NCBI GenBank assembly: GCA_944548615.1
Contig: OX155961.1
Coordinates: forward strand, 33,189,631-33,253,630
Direction: 5' to 3'
From: Micropterix aruncella
Lineage: Eukaryota; Arthropoda; Insecta; Lepidoptera; Micropterigidae
Length of the DNA: 64,000 nt
Position 1 is the first letter of the stretch; every line of letters begins with the position of its first letter. A program made the translations under genes and the position numbers. The notes under the pieces were generated by a model. That model was given only the letters and a program-made list of their open reading frames with translations, searched no databases and was not told the DNA's origin. Below, in pieces: positions 55,266 to 64,000 of the stretch.

Positions 55266-56455
55266 TCATTATTATTACTATGTCATTGAGCAATTATATA
55301 CCCTATTTAATCAATGATTGCATCAATAGGTGGTAAAGTAAATGTGGAACAATTCTATGTATTTATTTGACAGCAGTATTTACGTTGAGTAAAAAGTTTG
55401 ATCTTGATACGATTTTGATGATCTAAGTATATCCACGTGTTTTGACTTTGATTTGATTTTGATGACGTCAGTAGAAATGATGTATCTACATATCAAGTTT
55501 TACGGCTCAACTTACTCACGTAAAATAATCTAGACGGGCAAATTGTATGTTGCTTCCCGTTGCACTTGATAACTCTGTGGGAAGGTTCTCTTACAAAGAG
55601 TGATGTATTTATCCACGCGGTGCCATTTGTTTTGCTCTCAAAGCAGTGTCGCTTGCTTGAGAACCTAGTACTGAGTCTCGCGTCGGTATATTTGTCCATT
55701 TGCTCCGAGTTAGTTTACTCAGTAATGGGGAGATACGATTGCGGTGTCCCTCGCTGCTTAGAATCGGATAGGGATTACGTTAAATAAATCGACATTCGCG
55801 ACATTTTACAAAGACGTGTAAAAAGCCATTATATTATTGCATTATTTAAATCGTTTACATTTTTCAAAGATTATAGATACAAATGTAAAGTTCACTTCTA
55901 TTTATAATTATGGTTTTTTTATTTCTATTTTTAATTTGTGTAAAAAAAAATCAAAAGGATCAAGAGTTTTAGTAGATTTAAAAATCGTATAAAATTAAAT
56001 CCAATACGTCAGTCCGCGCGACAAGAAAAAAAAATCGGTTGTGCCACCCTAAGACTTTCCTACCAAGTAGCCAGAAACTATGCTCGGATCCAATATGTTT
56101 AGAGTGTTCTATGAAGGTCATCATAAAATGGGCTCCGAATACGATATAAATTTTACTTTTAATAAGATAGACAATACAAATAACTGTTATACCTAACACT
56201 TTCTAGTTCACAGATATTGGCATTTCAATAATATGTTTTCAGTTAGAAGTCTGTTTTATTATCAATAATTCAAAATAGCGGTCCCATAGACCGATGTTCC
56301 CTATTACGTTGTTTAAAATCATGTTTCCAGTAAAGGGTTATTCAAAAATAATTTCATGAAATCAGTCGTCTAAATAACATTTATCGTTACACTTTCGCTC
56401 TCTCCGAATATTTGAAATGCTACTCTTATTTGGGTTCACAAAATTTCTGAGTTAT
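55266..56455. other. Unique AT-rich stretch
   Basis: No gene, RNA or repeat assigned. Confidence 0.35.
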
Positions 56456-56459
56456 TGTC

Positions 56460-56938
56460 TGTGCCCTGAATCCGGGTTAAAAGTAAGCGAAATTGATTTA
56501 CGTCGATGCAACGATTGTAGAGGATGCAACGTGTCCGAGGTGTCCGACGAGGCAGACGCGCGTAGACGGGCGCAGGCGCGAGGGACGCCCGGCGTCGCGG
56601 CGTCCCGTCGCGTCCGCCTACCAGATCGACGCCGGCATCGCGACGCTCGAGACGTCCACCGAGCGTCCATCGGCGGCGCGGAATCGTATCGTCACGCGAA
56701 TCTCCCGCGCCAAGTTATTAATAATAATCAAACGAGCGTCTTCCGCTTTCGCTTATGAAAGACGCTCTCTTAGACTAAAATAATTTGTTTGAAATCCGCG
56801 CCTAATAAAATAAACACTTCACTCTTCCTTTGTTTGTTGAAATAAAACTGTTTATGATTGCTTCTAGTTTGAATAAGTGTTGAATGATAGACAAGTGTTT
56901 TGGATACAGTGGAAAATGTGAACCGAGATTTTACTCTG
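56460..56938 (+). promoter_or_regulatory. CpG-rich island with downstream splice donor
   Basis: 56520-56710 is very GC- and CpG-rich against AT-rich flanks. All frames are open, as GC-rich DNA allows, so coding cannot be inferred. At 56938 CTG|GTAAGTT is a near-perfect splice donor. An upstream promoter with a non-coding first exon on the plus strand would fit. A GAGCGTCTT...AAGACGCTC hairpin is at 56734-56767. Confidence 0.35.
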
Positions 56939-59459
56939 GTAAGTTATACTCAATTGCAGATATTTTCTTTTCGTAGTTATATTAAGGAGCAGTTAACTTT
57001 AAACATAATCAAAATATAACTTATTCTTTAAAAAAAATCAACAACAAATATTTTATTTTATTTTATACATACATGCAGTGTAAAAGACTAAAACCATATC
57101 CTTTTTATATTAGTATACAATTGAGTTGACTATGAAATAACAATTTGACGGTAACTATTACCAAAAGTAAGAAAAATATATTAAACATATGAAACATAAA
57201 AGAAATTCAAATTACAATATTTTAAATGCGTTGCTCTGAAGGAGTATAAAATTTCGTGAAATATATCGATACCATTGTCATGTTATTATGTGTGCTGACG
57301 ACATACTTATGGGGGTTGACGTTATTCAATCAAGTATATTTTTTTCGATAAAGGAGATGTAAAAGTATGGGTTTTAAAGATTTATATTCGTGACATTATA
57401 ATATATCGCCTCAATGCAAGAGGTATCGACTTTATAATTTAAAATATTATATAGGGGCCATTTATCTGCCACTTGATGTACTTTTCGAGTGTGACAAATT
57501 TAAAGCAATCGGTCTTCCTTCCAGATATATATTTTTTGAGGACCATATTTTATGACAATTAATTTTATGAGCATTTTACTCAAACTTTTCAATTATTTAT
57601 TTTAATATTAGAGTCCTGTCCGCCCTAGAATGGGATAGTCCCAGTCGGGTAACAAAATCAAAAGCAAAAAGTTAAGGATTTGCCATTCGGTTCCTGTTAT
57701 TTTTGTAAGCAAAAACAATGTTTTATAGTAATTAATTCCTAAACAAAGAAAGAAAATCAATTTATCTGATCCTTTGGGCCTTATTTAAATATCAAGAATC
57801 GAAGAAACTTCATAGAAATTGATTCTACCCTATCTAAATACGATATAAAATATGATTCCACATTAATAAACCCAAATTCAAGGTATTTCAGTATCAGGTT
57901 TTGCCAATTTTTTTAAATTCTTAGTGATTTTCATGATCAACCCCATAATTTTATTTTGTTTTTTCGGCTACATTTTCAATGTGTATTTTGTTTGCTAAAT
58001 TGACTAAAGTTTTATTTATTTATTTTTTAATATCTTATAAGAAATACAAGCCAAAATGAACCCGTATTTTATCGTATAAAAACAAGCCGTATCCCGTATT
58101 TTATCACTAAATAAGTTGATATTTCCATTAAAGGAGTGCAAATCTTTTAAATTTATTAGTTTGTCCGATAAATTCAGATATAAAATATGTAGATTTTTTG
58201 TCCGATTTGATTTGACAATATTGGATTTTTTGCCGAATTTTAGAAAAAAAGCAGTTTTGTATTGTTTATTTATTATTACTTTTCAAATACTTGACGATGT
58301 GTATAATACTTATAAAAGATTTATATCGATTATTATATCCCTCACAGGAATGCTAATTTGACTGCATTTTTAATTTAAACAATGTAATTTTTAACGTTAT
58401 TTTCAGGGAAACCTTTAAATACTACAAATAATCCAATATGTTGTTTGAAAACAATAAACATACTGCACTGAGAATTATACTACGTATCTCAAAAAAGAAA
58501 TATATAAAAAAAAAAACAAAACGTTTTATGTAAAAATTGAAACTAGGAAAACTTTGAGGTACAATTTCGGCTCAAACACTTGGCTTGGCAGAAATATGTC
58601 TGACGTGGTCGATTTAAATTTAAGCAGTCCGTTTAAAGTCCGAGAGGCCTTTGATGATATATAAATGCCATCCCTTTTACATTGGTGCGAGAGAACGGCT
58701 CCACCAAAGTTGCGTATGATCTTGCGCGAGCGTAGTTATCGGTCACGAAGAAACCAATTTGGTCTGGCATGAACAAGCTATACTCTTTCGTTATGTGCCG
58801 TGAATGTATAGTATCAAATGCATCTATTGTACCTAACTTTGACCACGTAAATATTGCTCGGATACAAGAGTATGTATATAGTACACTGAGAAAAATATTG
58901 TATTGATTCTGAAATTACCATCTCGTTATTACGGCTTTATACAAAATAACGACATTTTAATCGTAATTTTGTTGAATTACAAGCATTTTTGATAAAACCC
59001 CATTACTTAAACATAAGTGTCAAAAGTTCCTTACGGGTAATAACAGTAAACTGTAGTTTCATCATTATTCATGTGTCCGACTCTAAACTTACGTATGGTA
59101 CTAAATTCTGTCATGTTAGAAGCGAGATACCAAGGTCGCGACATAATGAAATAACATTATGTTTCAACGTTACGACACGGTAACTACTGCACGCCAACAC
59201 CGTTACGCGTTATGGTAATTAATACTTATGTACTACAGTCCGAATTATATATGTAATCCTTGTCGAAACGTGCATATTTCCGTGTATCAAATTCTTATAT
59301 TTCTCTCAGTATACCGGTACTTCTTGGAGTACGCGAACCTCAGAAACCGGTTATGTATTTTCTCCAAAATTAGAACGTAAAGCTAGTCATGTGGATTCTA
59401 AGTAGCAGAACTGACTTCTAGCCTGCTTCTTTTTGTCGAGCCATACAGCGCACTCATAA
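56939..59459. other. Long AT-rich unique stretch
   Basis: No exon-like frame. If the donor at 56939 is real, this would be the start of an intron. TATATAAATG occurs at 58658 ahead of GC-balanced sequence (58680-58780), but no coding follows. Confidence 0.35.
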
Positions 59460-59529
59460 CTTCACATCAATGAGATACCGCTAGTACGGAGTTAAAAACC
59501 CGAGCAGCTCAAACGACGAGCTAGCAAAA

Positions 59530-59545
59530 GCAGTCACGTGACTGC
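59530..59545. promoter_or_regulatory. 16-bp palindrome centred on an E-box
   Basis: GCAGTCACGTGACTGC is a perfect palindrome with CACGTG, the binding core of bHLH factors. It lies in GC-balanced unique DNA. Function not shown. Confidence 0.3.
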
Positions 59546-59774
59546 AGTAACTGAGCTGGCCGTCGAACTTACTTCAAGATCGGTCTGGTCCGTCCTAGAC
59601 GGAGTTGTCTCTCCAAACATGGCGTACGGTGTGTAATAAGACATGGTGAACGGTAGAATTGCTGAGCGTCATCACGGCGCATATGGACATTAAACGTCAA
59701 ATTTTGAGAGATACTTCAGTTAAATCCGGTGCCTACATCATGCCTGGTAGTTGCCGGTCCTCAGAAGCAACATT

Positions 59775-60835
59775 GGAGGTATGAACACGATGGGCGAACC
59801 TGTCACCCCAAGGAGCTTTAGCGATATTAGGTAGTTCTATCTCCCTCGATCTTTCTCTATGCATCGGAGATGTGGACCCTGAAGGCTCGGATACGCACCA
59901 AAATCGATGCAATGGATATGTGGTGTTGGCGTAAAATGCTAGGAATCTTATGGAAAGCACGCCGCACCAACAAATCTGTCCTGGAAGAACTCGGAATCCA
60001 AGTGAGGCTCTCCACCGTATGCATGAGAAGGGTCCTGCAGTTCTTCGGTCATGTTGCCAGGAGAAACCCAAAGAATCTGGAGAAAATGCTTTTCGGGGGT
60101 CAAGTGGCGGGAAGAAGAAGCAGAGGCAGATCACCGGCCAGATGGAACGGCCTCATCAAAGAAGTTACAAAAGGGTCAATACAATCTGCGACCCGCCATG
60201 CAGAAGACAGGTCGAAGTGGAGGAGCCTCATAGGCAAACTGTTGTCTAGATAACAGTTTGCCTACGAGGTTCCTACGAGGATCGTAGCCACTAGTGCCTA
60301 CGATCTTGAGTAGTGAGGGAACGACAGAGAAGAGAGATCTTCAATGGTGTAAACGTGAAGACTTAATGGACAAGGAGAGCACACTATCTAACTCCATCAA
60401 CAAATCCTTGAAAGTCCAACGCCTTACCAGGAAGTGAGACCAGCTGGCCGACGTCACGCCCTCACTACCATATTAAGCCGAAATTCTCCGCCCTCTAGTC
60501 TAATCGCGGATTCGAAGTTGTTTGCTCGGCCTCTACGTGATGTTAGAAGTAATTCAGTTCGAATTTCTGCGTACCTATCGTGGCACCTTTTACCCCTCTA
60601 GCTAACACAGGATCGGGAGGCCAACAGGTCGTTTCAAGAGTAGCTGACACCCGGTCAACAACCATCCCCGCTTCTTAGGAAATGTATAAGACCATTTACA
60701 GACTCCTTGGTTATTTGCTGGAGTGCACATTCGATTCGCTGACGCCCCACGCTGCGCTAACCGTCTAGCAGCGCCCGAGGTCTTCCCCCAGAAGTTTAAA
60801 TCGCACCTGTTCACAACACAGCCGAGATAGATTTG
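59775..60835 (+). repeat. GRR-family copy, diverged, split by LINE
   Basis: The head GATGGGCGAACCTGTCACC, TTTAGCGATATTAGG, then a LINE insertion (59846-60340), then AGTCCAACGCCTTACC, GCGGATTCGAAGTTG, CAACAACCATCCCCGC, GGAGTGCACATTCGATT and CGTCTAGCAGCGCCCGAGG. It belongs to the subfamily also seen at 24700 and 61835. Confidence 0.6.
59846..60340 (+). pseudogene. RTE-like endonuclease-RT C terminus
   Basis: 59846-60253 is open and reads SEMWTLKARIRTKIDAMDMW, CWRKMLGILWKARRTNKSVL, EELGIQ, LQFFGHVARRNPKNLEKMLF and RRSRGRSPARWNGL, ending at a stop. This is the usual RTE-type C terminus (WCWRRML, GH.ARR, R.RWxD-like). Endonuclease and RT domains are missing. GATCTT occurs at both edges and may be a short TSD. 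Confidence 0.75.
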
Positions 60836-60879
60836 TCCCTGTTCGAGGAGAGGTTAGGTTAGGTTTGTCCCAGTTTGGC

Positions 60880-61834
60880 TACTAAGACCTATGTGTTTAG
60901 GGTCGGCCAAATTCACGGGTCAACACCAATCCGGCGGTCTCAACGCAGAAATGCGAGCCCGGGTAGGACTCTGACCTGCGGGATAATTTTTCTTAGGAGT
61001 TAACTTTCGGGCGCTCCTAGAAAGTTCGCGCACCGTGTGACATCAGCTAATTAATTGTGCATTCCGACTGACAACCGGGAAGTCTGGAAACAGTATTGTT
61101 TCCTACAGAGCGGGGGCAGTTGTTTACCTAGTAGCAGCCGCTATTGAAACGACCAATTGGGTACCCAATACCGCGTGACAATACGGCTACCCGATACCGG
61201 GTGAAGAGCCGGGCACAGGATGCCATGGTCCGCGATAGATTCAGTAGACACCGTATCACCGCTACGTAAGTTTGAAGACCGCGCAAGCGACCTGGAACCT
61301 ATAACCAGTTGGGAGAACGGAGGTATCTTAATGGTTAATTCCAGGCGAAGATATCATTCCAAAACTGGTATTCAGGGGACGAGGCTGTATACCTATCCCG
61401 TTGCCTCGACTTAAGGCGTTGTTCTTTGAAGGCCATGTTGGCATAGCTAGACAGTAGATTTGTAATATGAAATCGAAAGCATCACGGTTGTTAGACATTA
61501 TAAATAAGATAAAAACGAATTCGCAGCGTGCATTTTGTAGCAGCCGACGTTTCGGCGACGTTGCAGCCGCCATTGTCTAGGGTAGACTGTGTAGGGTACT
61601 GTCTGGACTGTCTAGGGTAGACATGTCTACCTAGACAACGGCGGCTGCAACGTCGCTGAAAGATCGGGTGCTATAAAATTCACGCGGTAAATTCGTTTTT
61701 TATCTTATTTATAAAGTAGATTTGTAATGTCTCTAAGTTTTCTACGCTCATCCTACGGCTGTAAGAACGATCATAAATCGTTATACCAGCCTGGTATGAC
61801 GGGTTCCTCCGTTGTAGTCGATATCGCACTCCAC
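60880..61834 (-). repeat. GRR-family copy, split by HPR
   Basis: ACGGGTCAACACCAATCCGG, CGAGCCCGGGTAGGACTCTG, GGGCGCTCCTAGAAAGTTCG and CACCGTATCACCGC, then after the HPR insertion GTCTCTAAGTTTTCTACGCT and the head GACGGGTTCCTCCGTTGTAG. Reads on the minus strand. Confidence 0.65.
61467..61714 (+). mobile_element. HPR palindromic element, copy 4
   Basis: The head AAATCGAAAGCATCACGG, arms ATAAATAAGATAAAAACGAA and TTCGTTTTTTATCTTATTTA, inner arms CGACGTTTCGGCGACGTTGC and its complement. A perfect 14-bp TSD AGTAGATTTGTAAT lies at 61453-61466 and 61715-61728. The loop contains a TGTCTAGGGTAGAC duplication. Confidence 0.8.
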
Positions 61835-62455
61835 TGGAGTAAGCGGTAATTCAGTTTGAATTTATCGCAGACCGGGGAATCCTATGCCCGTCATGGTCAC
61901 TCACGATCGGGTGGAGAACGGATCGTTTTAAGGATAGATGACGTGAAGTCGACAACTACCCCCGAAGCTTAGGCAGTATACGTTTCCAGACCTCCTCGGT
62001 TATTCGCCGGAAAGACAGCGTATCTAGCAAACCGTAATTTGGTGTGTTGTCTCCTACAATGGGCGAACCTTTCACTCCAGGAAGGTATAAGGATAGTGAT
62101 CGTTTTTTTCAGTGAATGTAGGGACTTTGGGATTGGGACAGTCCACCATCTAGCTACGCCAACTCTCCTGTGAGAGTCCAACGCCTTATCGCGATGCACT
62201 GGGAAGTGCCGTCGGACCGAAACAAACCTAGCAGACCGACTTTACGCCCTCACTACCAGATTTGGTCGGATTTCTCCGTCCTACAGTTTGGTCACGGATT
62301 CGAGTTCGCTTGCGCGACCTCTACCTAATGTTACCGGTAATTCAGTTTGAATTTATAGCGGGCCGAGGCGCACTTTGCCTCTCTTGGTAACTCAGGTTTG
62401 AGTGGCCAACGGATCGTTTCAGGGATAGATGATGGCTCGTATAAACGGCCCTCTT
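61835..62455 (+). repeat. Two partial GRR-subfamily copies
   Basis: The first (61835-62040) carries GGTAATTCAGTTTGAATTTA, GGGGAATCCTATGCCCG and ACAACTACCCCCGAAGC. The second starts at CTCCTACAATGGGCGAACC (62048) and repeats GGTAATTCAGTTTGAATTTA at 62334. Confidence 0.55.
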
Positions 62456-62676
62456 GGCCTTTGGAAATAACCACTATCGTTTTAAATGCATTTAGATGTG
62501 ATTAAAATTCAGTGAAAAGATAGAATGATTTTCTGATCATCGAATGTTGAGCGAATCTGATCGATAATATCTAAAAAAAAATAAATTTAATCGACACGAT
62601 GGTTATTTTATAAATTTCGTTCACATAATTTGCCCTCTGCCCTGTCTCCATCTTGAGCGGTTTATATAATATAGGT

Positions 62677-62911
62677 TGTTTGTTTGTTTGTACTCTTTAT
62701 TGTGAAATTTCACAATAGACGGGTTTATTGTCATAGAACAATTTCCTGCAACCAACCCTACCATTACATGTTTATAGGTATGTGTGCGTGTAACATGTGT
62801 GTGTGTGGGTCTTGTTGTGTATGGGTCACTGGAAATGGTGACCCAGTCAGGAATCGAACCCGAGACCTTATAATGTAAGATCAGGCGATCTAACCACTAT
62901 GCCACCGGGCT
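62677..62911 (-). mobile_element. tRNA-headed SINE, well preserved
   Basis: The minus strand starts GCCCGGTGGCATAGTGGTTA with an A box (TGGCATAGTGG, complement 62894-62904) and a consensus B box GGTTCGATTCC (complement 62850-62860). A body with CACACATGTTACACGCACAC follows, then a CAAACAAACAAACAA tail at 62677-62690. Transcription would be by RNA polymerase III from the internal promoter. Related copies lie at 25866 and 34884. Confidence 0.85.
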
Positions 62912-63219
62912 GTGAATCGTGAATCGAGCCGTGAAGGTTGCGAGCCGTGAATATTTTTGTAGATATTTGTAAACCACTTTATAATTAAATCCACTAAACC
63001 TAATCTAGGCAAGAGATTTCAGTATTAATTCTCAAGTAATTACACGAGTCATAATATTTGGTCCTTACCTATAAAGTTACTGTTCTATAAAGGAAATTCA
63101 GGGACAGAACCTTTGTATAAAAATTTATATTTAATTGATACAATTGACCTCTATTATCTATGCAGATTTGTAATTTAAATGGGAGTTGCTTAATTCCTAT
63201 TCTAAAAACTCTCGTGGAC
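62912..63219. other. AT-rich spacer
   Basis: GAGCCGTGAA is repeated next to the SINE head. Nothing else. Confidence 0.35.
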
Positions 63220-63490
63220 AGGAACCAATGAATGCTTTGAAGGCGTTTTTCACCGACTCTTCAAAGTTGATTTTTCCCTTGTAAAAAGTTATCTAAATCC
63301 TGACAAAAATTAAACTCTACTCGAGCAAGGTATGGCAAGTATGGTGGGTGACCAAGAGTCTTCAGATGCAACTCCTGCAACTTTGTGACTGTTTGCAGTG
63401 AACAGTTTGGTTATACTCATACGTTGTCATGCAGAAGAAGTGGCAATGAGCGATTGACCAGGCTCGGTTATTTATTCATGAGCTTCTCCA
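63220..63490 (-). pseudogene. Mariner transposase relic
   Basis: On the minus strand: SLPLLLHDNV (catalytic Asp in HDN kept), LQELHLKTLGHPPYLPYLAR, VEFNFCQDLDNFLQGKNQL, matching the second half of a mariner transposase. The third Asp (SPDLSPTDF in relatives) is lost. Several stops. A different mariner lineage from 41105-41870. Confidence 0.65.
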
Positions 63491-63708
63491 TCATTGTTTG
63501 AAGTTATTAATAATACACATTGACGAAGGCAGTATAGTTAGACTGCAAGACACCGTATTAAAAAACAGGCATAGGATCTGATATTTAAAAATAATGCAAA
63601 TTTTCAACTTTACCATGGTTGAACAAACGAAAATATTTGAGCAAAAGTAATCGACGGAAAGACAAATGAACGGCTGATTTTGATATTTTTTTCTAGAAAA
63701 GAGTTGAT

Positions 63709-64000
63709 TATTTTCTGGAAAGACCAACATCTTTAAAGAGGTTAAACAGAGATTTAGCTGGCAGGCCACGAGCGCCAACTTCCACCGCGTGAATGTAAAC
63801 AGTGAAGCCGTTCCGGGTGACGGCTTTTGCGAGATCATGGTATTTATTTAATTTGTACTCGTGGTCTTTTGGGATATTTGATTCCCATTGAACAGTTAAT
63901 TCTACGATAAGGGCCACCTTCCGAGATAGAGAGTAAAGAGTTATATCTAGACAGAGGGCTATGCATCCGAGACTTTCAGGGAATTTATATTGCTTAGAGA
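63709..64000 (-). CDS. LINE-type polyprotein C-terminal domain, partial
   Basis: Open on the minus strand from the window edge to a stop near 63709, about 96 codons: LGCIALCLDITLYSLSRKVA, LIVELTVQWESNI, KDHEYKLNKYHDLAKAV, IHAVEVGARGLPAKSLFNLF, KDVGLSRK. The ELTVxWE...KY...VEVGxRG pattern occurs at the C terminus of some invertebrate RT-like proteins and looks like a PD-(D/E)XK-type nuclease fold; that assignment is inference. The upstream RT, if present, is outside the window. Confidence 0.5.

Noticed and set aside
56417..56783. Arginine-rich proteins in the CpG island
   Set aside because: Overlapping frames on both strands are open, which reflects base composition, and no domain is visible.
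62840..62911. A functional tRNA gene
   Set aside because: A and B boxes are present but the cloverleaf is not complete, and the sequence continues into a SINE body and tail.

Overview
The window looks like AT-rich insect nuclear DNA, most likely lepidopteran. That is an inference from four things: non-autonomous Helitrons that open with CTAATATTATAAAG-type ends and close with a hairpin plus CTAG, many CR1/Jockey-lineage and RTE-like LINE remnants, mariner relics, and tRNA-headed SINEs with a CAAA-type tail. I see no intact host gene, no rRNA, no free-standing tRNA and no CRISPR array. The only long intact protein-coding genes belong to one full-length non-LTR retrotransposon. A few short GC-rich islands with good splice signals (near 424-457, 2115-2205 and 56460-56938) could be exons of host genes whose bodies lie elsewhere.

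Layout. 1-5.2 kb: an RTE-like LINE fragment with a clear 14-bp target-site duplication (TSD), a roughly 115-bp minisatellite, a CR1-lineage fragment and a Helitron. 5.2-24 kb: dispersed repeats rep-A and rep-B, three more Helitron-type copies, TTAA-flanked piggyBac-like MITEs, LINE 3' ends, tandem repeats and a 120-bp hairpin. 24-36 kb: a mariner relic, a SINE, an 84-unit TA microsatellite, a 2.5-kb terminal-inverted-repeat (TIR) element carrying nested insertions, and the first clear copies of two unusual families. One is a 0.6-0.7 kb GC-rich repeat (GRR). The other is a palindromic element (HPR) that has retroposon-like TSDs of 8-14 bp. 36-41.9 kb: a cluster of GRR copies, two of them in tandem, and a mariner copy broken by a GRR insertion. 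41.9-47.4 kb: a full-length CR1-like LINE (42256-47150) inserted precisely, with no target duplication, into the reverse-transcriptase gene of an older opposite-strand LINE. 47.4-56 kb: GRR, HPR, TTAA MITEs and LINE fragments. 56-59.5 kb: mostly unique AT-rich DNA with one CpG-rich island. 59.7-62.5 kb: a mosaic of GRR copies broken by an RTE relic and an HPR copy. 62.6-64 kb: a SINE, a mariner relic and the tail of another LINE polyprotein.

How the parts work together. The full-length element encodes ORF1 (a coiled coil plus an SGNH-like domain that has lost its catalytic residues) and ORF2 (an APE-type endonuclease plus reverse transcriptase with all main motifs intact). ORF2 has no nearby ATG after the ORF1 stop. 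A canonical minus-1 slippery heptamer (T TTA AAT) sits directly before that stop and leads into the ORF2 frame, so a frameshift-made ORF1-ORF2 fusion is possible. This element, or relatives of it, could supply the machinery that mobilised the non-coding retroposons (SINEs, HPR, perhaps GRR), but that link is inference.
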